From: JAOZHU01 sp964632845
GTDB taxonomy: Archaea; Thermoproteota; Bathyarchaeia; Bathyarchaeales; Bathycorpusculaceae
Assembly: GCA_964632845.1 (NCBI GenBank)
Contig: CAZWDU010000002.1
Location: 62,001 to 126,000, forward strand
Direction of reading: 5' to 3'
Length of the DNA stretch: 64,000 nucleotides
A model generated the notes under the pieces. It saw only the letters and a list, made by a program, of their open reading frames with translations, had not been told where the DNA came from and did no database searches. A program made the translations under genes and the position numbers. Shown in pieces: positions 25,190-34,600 of this stretch (position 1 is the first letter of the stretch; each line of letters opens with the position of its first letter).

Positions 25190-26662
25190 ATGGAAAATGC
25201 GCTACTGTTAACCTTCCTCATACCAACCTTGGCAATTCCGTTCGTATACTTCCTTGGAAAGAAATCTGCAAAAGCGGCAGCGCTTCTTGTTGCTTTAATT
25301 GCCATAGTTAATATCGCGTTGGTTTTGACAACTGTTCCCACAGTGCTCAGCAACGCCGAATACGTGGAATCCTATCATTGGATTCCAGTTTTGAATGCGT
25401 CGTTCACGCTTTTCGTGGACGGCATCAGCGTGTCCATGGCGCTCATCAGTTTAATCCTAATCTTAGTCGCAGCAATTTACTCGATTAATTATATGCAGGA
25501 AAAGAAGCATCTGGAAGTGTACTACGCTCTTTTAACGCTGCTTTCCATAGGTCTCGTTGGCGTTTTCCTCACTTCAAACCTTCTGCTATTTTACTTCTGC
25601 TGGGAGTTAATGCTTGTTCCAGCTTACTTTATCATCGGCGGATGGGGTTACAGGCAACCGTATCGTGCAGCTTTCAAATTCTTCATATTTACGCATGCTG
25701 GTGCCGTTTTTGTGCTGTTAGGCATAGGTGCCATTTTCATGGTTACCGGCACAACTGACCTTTTCCAAGCGAAAGATGCGTTAATGGCTATTAGCCCTGA
25801 TATTGTGAAGTGGGTTTTGTTGTCGTTAACTGCGGGTTTTGCTGTGAAGATGGCTGTGGTGCCTGTTCACATGTGGCTGCCTGATGCGCACTCTGAAGCT
25901 CCAGCAACCATGTCGGCGCTTTTAAGCGGTGTTATAATCAGTGCTGGTGCTTATGCTATTTTGCGGGTGTCTTTGGGAACGGTATTTCCCGCGGTGGACG
26001 CCGATTTCGGCAGCATGTTCCTTCACGGTTTATCCATTTTTGGCGTGGCGTCTGCCTTTTTCGGTTCGCTTATTGCGTTGGCAGAAACCGACATAAAACG
26101 CGTTATCGCTTATTCAAGTATAGCGCATATGGGTTACGTTTTGTTTGGGCTTTCGCTATTTCCGTTTTCGGAGCCTACAACTGGTACGGTGCTTCATATG
26201 GTTAATCACGCTGTAAGCAAAGGTTTGTTCTTCCTTTCCGCTGGCGCTATCATGCATCAGCTTGAGATCAGGGATATCCGCGAGATGGGTGGGCTTGCTG
26301 GGAAAATGCCCTTCACTGCTGCTTCATCCACTACGGCTGCTTTGAGTATAGCTGGGACACCACCGTTTGCGTGTTTCATCAGTGAGTTTTTGATATTTGT
26401 CGGTGCTTTCCAAGTCATTAATAGTGATGGTTTCTATCTTTGGCCAACTGCTTTTATGCTTGTGGCTACGGTTCTTTCGCTTGCTTATTCGCTGCGTTTT
26501 CTGTCGCATGTTTTTCTGGGGCAATCAAAGACTGAGAAGAAGGTTGTGGATGTTCCTATTTTCATGAAGTTAGCGATGGGCATCTTGGTTGTTTTCGTGA
26601 TTGTTCTCGGAATTTGGCCTACGTTCTTTGTTGACTTGATTAATACGGTAAGCTTTGTTTGA
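25190..26662 (+). CDS. Complex I-like antiporter subunit M
   Basis: A 490-residue antiporter-like subunit with 14 helices. It has FCWELMLVP (helix 5 Glu), AVKMAVVPVHMWLPDAH with Lys220 in helix 7, and HAVSKGLFFLSAG in helix 12. In helix 8 the lysine found in E. coli NuoM is a serine (SGVIISAGAY, Ser251). The ATG at 25190 lies 5 bp after the L stop; a GTG at 25178 would overlap it. Confidence 0.92.
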   Translation: MENALLLTFLIPTLAIPFVYFLGKKSAKAAALLVALIAIVNIALVLTTVPTVLSNAEYVESYHWIPVLNASFTLFVDGISVSMALISLILILVAAIYSINYMQEKKHLEVYYALLTLLSIGLVGVFLTSNLLLFYFCWELMLVPAYFIIGGWGYRQPYRAAFKFFIFTHAGAVFVLLGIGAIFMVTGTTDLFQAKDALMAISPDIVKWVLLSLTAGFAVKMAVVPVHMWLPDAHSEAPATMSALLSGVIISAGAYAILRVSLGTVFPAVDADFGSMFLHGLSIFGVASAFFGSLIALAETDIKRVIAYSSIAHMGYVLFGLSLFPFSEPTTGTVLHMVNHAVSKGLFFLSAGAIMHQLEIRDIREMGGLAGKMPFTAASSTTAALSIAGTPPFACFISEFLIFVGAFQVINSDGFYLWPTAFMLVATVLSLAYSLRFLSHVFLGQSKTEKKVVDVPIFMKLAMGILVVFVIVLGIWPTFFVDLINTVSFV

Positions 26663-26673
26663 GATGGAGATCG

Positions 26674-28164
26674 ATGATTGAAGTTTTTGATGTTGTTTTG
26701 CCAATAGTTAGCTTGGTTGTTTTCGCGGTTTTGACGGTTCCAGTTTTCAAGTTCATCCGCAAAAGTAAGCACAACACTGCCTTAACGGTTGTTTGGTTCT
26801 CTATTGTTTTTGCGGTTACAGGCGCTACTGTGGCAAATTTAGCTTTGAACTATTACAGTTTGCCTTCGCCGCAGCCGTTTCTTAACATGACTTTGAGTGA
26901 TTCATCTTCTGATACGCTTTCGAGCGCGTTTATGATAGATGCTATATCGATTTATATGGCTGTGATTTTCACCGCGGTTGGCGCGGTTGTTTTCCTTTAC
27001 ACTGTTTTCTACGTTGACTCCACAAAGAGGCTTTCGGAACGGTACTATGCGGTTATGTTGATGCTTACTGCTGCGTTGATAGGTGCTGTGTTTTCAGGTG
27101 ACCTTTTGACGCTTTTCATTTTTTGGGAGGCTGCTGCGGCTGGTTCCAGTTTTCTGATGGTTTACAGGAAAACGCCTAGGTCTTTGAATTCTACGTTGAA
27201 GTATTTGGTTATGATAATTATTGCTTCGGCTTTTGTCGTGTTTGGGCTTTCGATAGTTTACGGTTTGACTGGTACGTTGAATTTTTGGGCTGTGAAGCAG
27301 GCTTTGATGACTTTGGCTGATAAGCACTTGCTTGTGCTTGCGTTTATTTTCATAGTTACTGGCTACGCGATTGAGGCTGCTGTTGTGCCGTTTCACTTTT
27401 GGCTGCCTGACGCTTACACTGCTGCATCCTCTTCGTCTTCAGCGTTTCTTTCCGCTTTGATTGATCAGGGCAGTTACTACGTGTTGATTCGGGTTTTAAT
27501 TTTTATTCTTACGCCACCTACGTTGGAGTGGACGTTCATGTTGGCAGTTATGTCTGCTTTGACTATGATTGTGGGTAACTTTTTTGCGTTGATTCAGGAT
27601 AATGTGAAGCGTTTGATAGCGAATGTCTGCGTGGCGGATGTCGGCTACAACTTGATAGGTATAACTAGTGTGACGTCGATTGGACTTATGGGTAACCTGT
27701 ACTTCTTCTTGATAGGCGGAATCACTACGGCGCTGTCGTTTATGGCTGTTGGCTTGATTAACAAGTATGGCTTTAAAACGCTGGAGGATTTCTCTGGGTT
27801 AGGCAGGAAGATGCCTTTTGTTAGTTTGGCGTTGACGTTGGGCGCTTTGTCTTTTGCTGGCGTTCCGCCGTTGGGCGGGTTCACTGCGAAGTTTTTGGTT
27901 TTCACTGCTGCGATTAAAGCGGATTTAAGTTGGTTGGCAGTCGTAGGCGTGTTAACCAGCGTTATCCAAACTGCGTATTTGCTGCGATTGATTAATTACA
28001 TGTATGGGAAGAAGCCGAAAGAGGAGGGCAGAATAAAAGAGCCAATGCGACTGCTTATTCCTATTTTCATCCTTGCCGCTGCAATACTTATTCTGGGGCT
28101 TTACCCAACCATAGTCTTCAATTTGATTGAGCCAGCGACGTTGCAGCTTCCATTCATCCCGTAG
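26674..28164 (+). CDS. Complex I-like antiporter subunit N
   Basis: A 496-residue antiporter-like subunit with 14 helices. Helix 5 keeps FIFWEAAAAG. In helix 7 the NuoN lysine position is glutamate (AIEAAVVPFHFWLPDAY, Glu234), and in helix 8 aspartate (SALIDQGSYY, Asp264). GGAG lies 6 nt before the ATG at 26674. It is the last gene of the cluster and sits at the membrane-arm position next to K in complex I. Confidence 0.88.
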   Translation: MIEVFDVVLPIVSLVVFAVLTVPVFKFIRKSKHNTALTVVWFSIVFAVTGATVANLALNYYSLPSPQPFLNMTLSDSSSDTLSSAFMIDAISIYMAVIFTAVGAVVFLYTVFYVDSTKRLSERYYAVMLMLTAALIGAVFSGDLLTLFIFWEAAAAGSSFLMVYRKTPRSLNSTLKYLVMIIIASAFVVFGLSIVYGLTGTLNFWAVKQALMTLADKHLLVLAFIFIVTGYAIEAAVVPFHFWLPDAYTAASSSSSAFLSALIDQGSYYVLIRVLIFILTPPTLEWTFMLAVMSALTMIVGNFFALIQDNVKRLIANVCVADVGYNLIGITSVTSIGLMGNLYFFLIGGITTALSFMAVGLINKYGFKTLEDFSGLGRKMPFVSLALTLGALSFAGVPPLGGFTAKFLVFTAAIKADLSWLAVVGVLTSVIQTAYLLRLINYMYGKKPKEEGRIKEPMRLLIPIFILAAAILILGLYPTIVFNLIEPATLQLPFIP

Positions 28165-28257
28165 GAAACTGCTGTTTGCTACGGTTCAGCAGTTGCAGTT
28201 ACGATTGCTGAGAATAACGCGTGGAAAAACTTATACCCCCTCTATAAATACTCACTT

Positions 28258-28437
28258 TGTATAGTTCAGAGAGAAGCAACAGCGTGTTCAGTTTGCTGCG
28301 GTTTTGGTTGGGTGGCGGGCAAGGACATGCCTGTTTTCGCCGTTTCTGCTTATTCTACGGATCACATTTTTGTTCGAGAAGCAGATTTGGCGGGTGCAGT
28401 AGAGGTTTTGGAAGAAGACGGCATGGCGGCGCTTTGA
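28258..28437 (+). pseudogene. C-terminal remnant of an ACT_7-type regulatory protein
   Basis: One frame ends with MPVFAVSAYSTDHIFVRE then ADLAGAVEVLEEDG, which closely matches the last 35 residues of small ACT-domain proteins (usual pattern PVFAISTYDTDY...VKEEDLERA). The expected 90-100 N-terminal residues are absent; upstream codons read as Cys-rich nonsense with no start. It is best read as a decayed gene 3' end downstream of the hydrogenase cluster. The call rests on motif memory. Confidence 0.45.
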
Positions 28438-28675
28438 TGGGTTTAAGCTTCTCTGTTGCTTGTTAACGCCTTGATGGGAAAGATTATTGTTGGTTTAAAC
28501 TTGACTGTGTGTTAGCGGTTGGGTGTGTCGGTGTTTGTTCGGGGTTTAGGGTTTTCTGGTGTACATATATCGATTTTCGGAATATATCTGCGCTTAAAAT
28601 AAGGTATATATCAAGTCTTGCGACGTAATATGTAGCTAAGTAAAACATACCAACTGTACAACGCAAATACAGAAG

Positions 28676-29155
28676 GTGAACAAAACGATAAGCACAATAA
28701 ACCTAACCGGGCCCTGCATAATGCACCTTTGCGAAAAGAAAAAGAGCGCATGCGAAGGCAAATTTGAAACAATCCTACTGAAAGCAGTAGATGAAGTCTT
28801 TTCCTCATTCGGACACATCTGCAAACAAGCCCTCTACTTCCAACTAAAAGAAACTTTTAAAATCAAAAAACACGAGATTCCCACAAAAATCCCAGAGTTT
28901 ACCGCCGCAATCGAGCAACTCTTCGGAGCAGGCGCAAAATTCATCGAACTGCGAATAATAGCAACGCTCCACCAAAAAACCCCGAACTTCATATACTCCC
29001 CGCCAATGGCCGACTTGTTATTCGCCGATTACGTAGCGAGTCTACGCCGCTTTTTCCTAATCACAAACAGCAAAAACAACACCCGCCTTCGTGTACAAAG
29101 AAAACAAAACTCACTCCAATTCTCTTACAGCAACCCCTATTTCATCGCTTCCTAA
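28676..29155 (+). CDS. NitrOD5-like hypothetical protein
   Basis: A 159-residue protein. Residues 28-125 resemble the NitrOD5 domain of archaeal regulators: an amphipathic pattern of LLKAVDEVFSSFG, QALYFQLKETFKIKKHEIP and IEQLFGAGAKFIELRII. The last 35 residues are basic and look unlike the family. The start is GTG at 28676, with an ATG at 28721 closer to the domain. Function is unknown; such domains are often fused to DNA-binding or sensor modules. Confidence 0.55.
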   Translation: MNKTISTINLTGPCIMHLCEKKKSACEGKFETILLKAVDEVFSSFGHICKQALYFQLKETFKIKKHEIPTKIPEFTAAIEQLFGAGAKFIELRIIATLHQKTPNFIYSPPMADLLFADYVASLRRFFLITNSKNNTRLRVQRKQNSLQFSYSNPYFIAS

Positions 29156-29216
29156 GCATGAACCACAATTAAGCCACGTATCCAAACAAAAACACGCAAA
29201 ACGCATCCTACAAAAG

Positions 29217-29552
29217 TTACAGGCAATGCTTAATTGCCAACACGTCTTTCACTGTGCTCTTAAAAGTTTTTGTTACGTCTTCCAGAAACAGCGCACGATT
29301 CTGGATGCCTTTCTGAACTGCTCCAGCCGCCACAAAACACGCGCCTACAGTTTCGCTTATCGGCGTAGGCTCAGGAAACACAATTAACGCTACTCCAATC
29401 TTTATAAGCCTAGACTTGTTACCCGCACGCCACAGCTTCTTAGCCACTTCAGCACCGCCAGTAGTGCTTCTTAACGCGCCAAACAAGTCACCATAACATT
29501 CGCTCAATTCGTTGGCAACTTTAGCCACAGCAGTTACATCTTCTCGCTTCAT
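29217..29552 (-). CDS. Hypothetical protein with a hydrophobic segment
   Basis: A 111-residue protein: a soluble N-terminal part (ELSECYGDLFGALRS), then a hydrophobic stretch (IGVALIVFPEPTPISE, VGACFVAAGAVQKG) and a soluble tail. I recall similar short archaeal proteins but no function. It is followed downstream by nothing obvious and is about 240 bp from apt on the same strand. Confidence 0.5.
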   Translation of the reverse strand: MKREDVTAVAKVANELSECYGDLFGALRSTTGGAEVAKKLWRAGNKSRLIKIGVALIVFPEPTPISETVGACFVAAGAVQKGIQNRALFLEDVTKTFKSTVKDVLAIKHCL

Positions 29553-29791
29553 TAGTCACCCAACCAGCCTTTCGTACAATGTGCCTTTCTACACAGAAAA
29601 ACCTTAACGCGATAAAGCACGTTGCTTTGCAGTCATTCTGTTTTGGCAAGTGACATTTTTTTATCAAAGCACCTGCATTTCGCTGTATCCAACGCCACCG
29701 CTTTTGCAGTAAACAGTCAATTCTGCACGCAAAAATACCCTGAAAAAATAGGTGACGCAGCAAAAGCCTTTTCTGAAAAAATGCGCACAAA

Positions 29792-30340
29792 TCAGCCATT
29801 AGTAGTGTCATACTGGATTAGTGAGTACACGTCATACTTGTCGCCGATGGCTTTTCTCCCGTTAAGGTAGCCCAGCTCTATCAAAAAGCCTATGCCGACC
29901 ACTGTGCCGCCCAACTTCTCCACTAGATCAATGTTTGCTTTGACGGTGCCGCCTGTCGCCAGCAAATCGTCAATAAGCAAAACCTTCTGTCCCCGTGCAA
30001 TCGCGTCCTCATGAATCTCAATCGTGTCGCACTCATACTCCTTCTTATAAGTCAAATCCACACACTTGAACGGCAGCTTCCCCTTCTTCCGTACAGGAAC
30101 AAACCCCACTCCAAGCTCATACGCCAAAGCGGCACCAACAATAAACCCCCTTGCCTCATTCGAAACTATAACATCTATGGCTTTGCCCCTGTAATACTGC
30201 GCCAACCGCCTGATGCACTCCCTAAAACAGCAGCTGTCTTTCAGCAATGGGGTAATATCCCAGAAAACCACGCCTTTGAACTCAGGTATCCGCCGAATTT
30301 TCGACTTAAGATCCAACTTCTTACCAACACTCTCACTCAT
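29792..30340 (-). CDS. apt: Adenine phosphoribosyltransferase
   Basis: A 182-residue type I phosphoribosyltransferase. It has VVFWDITPLLKD, IVSNEARGFI, the VPVRKKGKLP segment and the PRPP loop VLLIDDLLATGGT. It salvages adenine to AMP with PRPP. The ATG at 30340 is preceded by GGGGAGGAG, which decides against the longer frame starting at 30394. It lies 20 bp after mtnP on the same strand: MtnP releases adenine and Apt recaptures it, a coherent two-step salvage operon. Confidence 0.9.
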   Translation of the reverse strand: MSESVGKKLDLKSKIRRIPEFKGVVFWDITPLLKDSCCFRECIRRLAQYYRGKAIDVIVSNEARGFIVGAALAYELGVGFVPVRKKGKLPFKCVDLTYKKEYECDTIEIHEDAIARGQKVLLIDDLLATGGTVKANIDLVEKLGGTVVGIGFLIELGYLNGRKAIGDKYDVYSLIQYDTTNG

Positions 30341-30360
30341 ACTTTGACTCCTCCCCTTTT

Positions 30361-31146
30361 TTAAGCAAACGCGCCCTTTAAAGCGCTGCCGCATTCGCAG
30401 CTAGCTTCTTTTGGCAAACGTTTAACTGTTTCAACTATTGTGCGCTTCACGTTCTCGATGTTTCCGCGCATCGTCTGCACGATGTCATCCACGCAGACCA
30501 CATGCTCTTTCCACACGTCGTAATCCGTAACTGTGGCAATCGTCGCATAACACAGTTCAGCTTCACGCGCAAGAACGCATTCAGGCACAAGCGTCATACC
30601 CACCACGTCAGCGCCCCACATTCGGTACATGCGGGATTCAGCCTTAGTTGAGAATCGTGGTCCCTCAATGCACACGTACGTGCCAGTGCTGTGCGCGTTG
30701 ACACCTAAATCTTTGGCAACAGCAATTAATGTGCTTCTTATTTCGGGGCACATTGGTTCAGCCACGGATATGTGGCACACTCGGTTTTCAGTGTAGAATG
30801 ATTCTTCGCGTCTTGTGGTGCGGTCGATGAATTGGTCAACAAACACGATTTCACCTGGCTTGTATTCTTCGCGTAACGAACCTACGGTTGAAGACGTAAG
30901 CACTCTTTTGACGCCGAGTTTTTTTAATGCGAAAAGGTTTGCGCGTGAATTCACGTTTGTCGGTCTAATTGTGTGTTTGTTGCCGTGACGCGCTAGAAAC
31001 GCCACATGTCTGCCTGCTAATTCACCTATGGTGATGGCGTCGGATGGTGCGCCGTAGGGCGTGTCCAGCGTTACTTCCTCAACGTTCTTGAGCAATTTCG
31101 GGTCGTAGATGCCTGTTCCGCCGATTATCCCAATCTCTGCTTGCAT
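30361..31146 (-). CDS. mtnP: 5'-methylthioadenosine phosphorylase
   Basis: A 261-residue phosphorylase of the PNP family. It has GIIGGTGIYD, phosphate-binding RHGNKHTIRP, IEGPRFSTKAESRMYR and the MT-adenosine-type GMTLVPE followed by TDYDVW. It cleaves 5'-methylthioadenosine to adenine and 5-methylthioribose-1-phosphate. First gene of the operon with apt. Confidence 0.93.
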   Translation of the reverse strand: MQAEIGIIGGTGIYDPKLLKNVEEVTLDTPYGAPSDAITIGELAGRHVAFLARHGNKHTIRPTNVNSRANLFALKKLGVKRVLTSSTVGSLREEYKPGEIVFVDQFIDRTTRREESFYTENRVCHISVAEPMCPEIRSTLIAVAKDLGVNAHSTGTYVCIEGPRFSTKAESRMYRMWGADVVGMTLVPECVLAREAELCYATIATVTDYDVWKEHVVCVDDIVQTMRGNIENVKRTIVETVKRLPKEASCECGSALKGAFA

Positions 31147-31251
31147 GGCAACTTACTTCCAGCTTTTGCCTTATAAAAATAGCGAATTGCGCTTGCAACG
31201 GATGTTTTAATAGCGTCCACCGGCATTGATTCTGTAGGCTTAACGCCTGAC

Positions 31252-33339
31252 ATGGTGATTTTTGTGCACGGCAAATCAAAAGGCAAACAACAGCCAAACA
31301 GGCTCATACACGAAAAAAGCCCCTACCTACTGCAACACGCGTACAATCCCGTAGACTGGTACCCATGGAGCAACGAAGCCTTCGAAACAGCCAAAGCACA
31401 AGACAAGCCTGTTTTCGTCTCCATAGGCTACTCCTCATGCCACTGGTGCCACGTCATGGAACAAGAATGCTTCGCCGACGCAGAAGTAGCCAAACTGATG
31501 AACGAAGCATTCATCTGCATAAAAGTTGACCGAGAAGAACGACCCGACCTTGACAGCGCATACATGGCAGTGTGCCGCGTAATGGGGCGAAGCTGCGGCT
31601 GGCCACTCAACGTGGTAATGACGTCTGACAAAACGCCGTTCTTCGCCGCCAGCTACATCCCCCGCGACAGCCGCTTCGGGCTCGTAGGCATGATAGATCT
31701 TATCCCACAAATCAGCGCCGTCTGGAAAACGCGCAGGCCAGAGTTGGCAGCCGTAGGTGAAACCATCAGGCAGAGACTAGCCGATTCAGAGCAAAGAACA
31801 CCTGAAAAAGAATTAAGCACAGACGTACTGCACGATGCTTATGAGCAGCTTGTGTTAAGCTTTGACGAGGAAAACGGCGGGTTTGGAACTGCACCGAAGT
31901 TTCCCATGCCGCATAACTTGCTTTTCCTGCTGAGATACTGGAACCGAACACGAGAGAAAACGGCGTTAGACCTAACAAAGAAAACCTTGCAGGCAATGCG
32001 GCTTGGCGGCATCTTCGACCAAATAGGCTTCGGCTTCCACCGCTACTCCACCGATGCACAGTGGTTGGTGCCGCACTTTGAAAAAATGCTTTATGACCAG
32101 GCGTTGCTGGCTATGGCGTACACGGAAGCGTACCAAGCAACAGGCGCTGACGAGTTCAAGCAGGCAGCCCAAGAAGTTTTAGAGTACGTCCTACGCGATT
32201 TAACTTCGCCTGAGGGCGGGTTTTACTCGGCTGAGGATGCAGACAGCGAAGGCGAAGAAGGCAAATTTTACCTGTGGACTGAAGCCGAAATCAGGGAGAC
32301 CTTGCTGCCTGAGGACGCGGATTTAGCCGTTAAACTTTTCGGAATCAACGCCCTAGGCAACTATTACGAGCCAATGCACAGGCGAAACGGCAAAAACATA
32401 CTGCACCTTGCAAAACCGATAGAGCAAGTTGCTTCAGGAGCTATTTTGAGTCTTGACGCGTTTGCGCTTCGGCTCGGCAAAATCCGAAATGTGCTTTTTG
32501 AAGCGCGGCGCAAGCGGGTTCACCCAGCGAAGGATGATAAGGTTCTCGCTGACTGGAACGGTTTGATGATTGCCGCTTTGGCAAAGGCGAATCAGGTTTT
32601 TGGTGAGCAAAAGCTTTTACAAGCAGCGGTGAAAGCCGCTGATTTTATTCTGGAACGAATGCGCGGTGCAGACGGCACTCTTTATCACCGTTATGCCAAA
32701 GGTGAAAAGGCGATAGGCGGCTTTCTGGATGATTACGCTTTTCTCGTATGGGGATTCATCGAACTTTACGAAGCATGCTTTGATGAGAAGTACTTGCAGG
32801 CGGCACTGGACCTGACCAAGACGATGACCTCGCGGTTTTGGGACGAAAAAAACGGCGGCTTCTACTTCACCGCAGAAACCGCTGAGCAGGGTTTTCAGAG
32901 AAGAAAAGAAGTATATGACGGCGCGTTGCCTTCAGCCAACTCCGCGGCAATGCTTAATCTTCTGCGGCTGGCACTTCTAACAGGCGATTCTGCTTTTGAG
33001 GAGTTCGCCAGCAAAACCAGCAGGGCGTTTTCCAGCGAAGTACAAGTGTCGCCGACAGCGCACACGTTTATGCTTGTTGCAGTGGATTTCGCTGTTGGGC
33101 CCGCATACAACGTCATATTGGTAGGTGGTGTTGATGAAGACGACACGCAGAAAATGCTGAAGGCGTTGAGAGAACATTATCTGCCGAACATGGCGATTTC
33201 GCTGCAAAAACCCAGCGCGGCTGGTTTAGGCTACGGGCAAATCGGCGGCAAAGCCACGGCGTACGTGTGCCGCGGCAGAACGTGTATGCCTCCAACAAAT
33301 GAAACGGAGCAAATGCTGCGTCTTCTTGGGCTTTCCTGA
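31252..33339 (+). CDS. DUF255 thioredoxin-domain protein (YyaL/SPATA20-like)
   Basis: A 695-residue protein. It opens NRLIHEKSPYLLQHAYNPVDW, the DUF255 hallmark, then a thioredoxin-like domain with SCHWCHVME and KVDREERPD. After residue 180 comes an alpha/alpha toroid of N-acylglucosamine epimerase type (FGTAPKFPMP, HFEKMLYDQA, YSAEDADSEGEEG). Length matches the 650-750 usual. No reaction has been established for the family. There is no signal peptide. It is divergent from mtnP with about 105 bp between. Confidence 0.88.
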   Translation: MVIFVHGKSKGKQQPNRLIHEKSPYLLQHAYNPVDWYPWSNEAFETAKAQDKPVFVSIGYSSCHWCHVMEQECFADAEVAKLMNEAFICIKVDREERPDLDSAYMAVCRVMGRSCGWPLNVVMTSDKTPFFAASYIPRDSRFGLVGMIDLIPQISAVWKTRRPELAAVGETIRQRLADSEQRTPEKELSTDVLHDAYEQLVLSFDEENGGFGTAPKFPMPHNLLFLLRYWNRTREKTALDLTKKTLQAMRLGGIFDQIGFGFHRYSTDAQWLVPHFEKMLYDQALLAMAYTEAYQATGADEFKQAAQEVLEYVLRDLTSPEGGFYSAEDADSEGEEGKFYLWTEAEIRETLLPEDADLAVKLFGINALGNYYEPMHRRNGKNILHLAKPIEQVASGAILSLDAFALRLGKIRNVLFEARRKRVHPAKDDKVLADWNGLMIAALAKANQVFGEQKLLQAAVKAADFILERMRGADGTLYHRYAKGEKAIGGFLDDYAFLVWGFIELYEACFDEKYLQAALDLTKTMTSRFWDEKNGGFYFTAETAEQGFQRRKEVYDGALPSANSAAMLNLLRLALLTGDSAFEEFASKTSRAFSSEVQVSPTAHTFMLVAVDFAVGPAYNVILVGGVDEDDTQKMLKALREHYLPNMAISLQKPSAAGLGYGQIGGKATAYVCRGRTCMPPTNETEQMLRLLGLS

Positions 33340-33367
33340 GTTGGCATAGCATTAGCGTGTGGCAGGT

Positions 33368-34600
33368 TTAGGTTAATGCTGGTCGTGTTCCAACCGTAAG
33401 TGAGACAGTTGTTGTTTCGCCGTTTCTGATTATGGTTACATTGATTGTCTGGCCGGGCAAGGTGTTTTCTTCCAGGTAGCTTGACAGGTCATCTATGCCT
33501 CTGATTCTTTCGCCGTTAAGGGCTATGATTATGTCGCCGCCAACTGTGACGGATTGCCCACTGACTGTGATTTGCCGTGTTCCCCCACGCAAGCCTGCGT
33601 CAGCAGCAGGTCCACCGCTTGTAACTTGGACTATGAGCCAACCATAGGTTACGTCCACGTCCATTGCGTCTGCGATTTCGTAGTTCATATCAATTCCCGA
33701 CACGCCTATTGTAGGGTGTTTGTCATAGGTGCCCGTAGTAACTATGTCTTCAATCTCTCTTAGCACGGTGCTGGATGGGATTGCAAAGCCTAAGTTTTGA
33801 GAATCGCTTACGATGGCTGTGGTTATGCCTACGACTTGTCCTTGATAATTCAGCAGTGGTCCGCCAGAGTTGCCGGGGTTTATGGGAACGCTTATTTGTA
33901 TGACGTCTGCTATTGGGTAGCCGCCGCTCATGTCCTCAGTTATTGTTCTGCCCAACGCACTTACTATGCCTGTGGTCATTGTCCCAGCTAAGCCGTAAGG
34001 GCCGCCAACGGCTATTAGCGAGTCGCCCACGTTTAGTGTTGTGGAGCTAACTATTTCCAGTGGTGTGCACTCGTTTTGCGGCGCGTCTGTCGCGAGCACT
34101 GCAAGGTCAGCGTACGGGTCTGAACCGAGCACTGTGGCGGCGTAGCTGTTTCCGTTTATGAACGTTACCGTGATGTTGCTTGTATCTTGGACTACGTGGT
34201 TGTTCGTGATGGCGACCATTTGCCCATCAAAGCTGTATATGAATCCTGAACCTTGCACTGTTGAGTAGTAAGGGCGACGGAAAACGTCGTATTCCACGAT
34301 TATTCCTTGGATTACAACAACTGAGTCTTTAACTTTAGCGTACAGTTGAGCTAGTGAAGCATTCTCTCCTGCAATGTACGTGTTGCTTTGAGGTGTTATG
34401 TTCTGTCCTGATTGGATGGCTGCCAATTGTCCTTGAAGCGTTGAAATTTGACTTTGCAGGTCACGCATGTTTCCTGACAAGCCAACTGTGGTTACCACGC
34501 AGCCGAGTAGTCCGCCTGCGGCTAAGCTAACAACTATAATAGTTACAATGAAAGCTGTTGAGAAACGGGTTTTTTCTGGTTTTTGATTAGGTTCCAACAA
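33368..34600 (-). CDS. Membrane-anchored HtrA/DegP-like serine protease
   Basis: A 410-residue protein. An N-terminal anchor (residues 15-38) is followed by a short coiled-coil stretch (43-65), a trypsin-like domain with triad His135 (TNNHVV), Asp165 (ADLAVL) and Ser245 (GNSGGPL), and one PDZ domain (about 300-405). The protease faces the outside of the membrane. Its start overlaps the ABC ATPase by 14 bp, so it is made with the exporter. Confidence 0.92.
   Translation of the reverse strand: MLEPNQKPEKTRFSTAFIVTIIVVSLAAGGLLGCVVTTVGLSGNMRDLQSQISTLQGQLAAIQSGQNITPQSNTYIAGENASLAQLYAKVKDSVVVIQGIIVEYDVFRRPYYSTVQGSGFIYSFDGQMVAITNNHVVQDTSNITVTFINGNSYAATVLGSDPYADLAVLATDAPQNECTPLEIVSSTTLNVGDSLIAVGGPYGLAGTMTTGIVSALGRTITEDMSGGYPIADVIQISVPINPGNSGGPLLNYQGQVVGITTAIVSDSQNLGFAIPSSTVLREIEDIVTTGTYDKHPTIGVSGIDMNYEIADAMDVDVTYGWLIVQVTSGGPAADAGLRGGTRQITVSGQSVTVGGDIIIALNGERIRGIDDLSSYLEENTLPGQTINVTIIRNGETTTVSLTVGTRPALT

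Noticed and set aside
18626..28164. Annotating the cluster as NADH:quinone oxidoreductase
   Set aside because: No NADH module is present, the nickel cysteines are intact and subunit B has the hydrogenase Cys spacing.
28257..28466. 69-residue Arg/Gly/Cys-rich frame after subunit N
   Set aside because: It is out of frame with the ACT-like fragment over the same DNA, and only the fragment resembles a known family.
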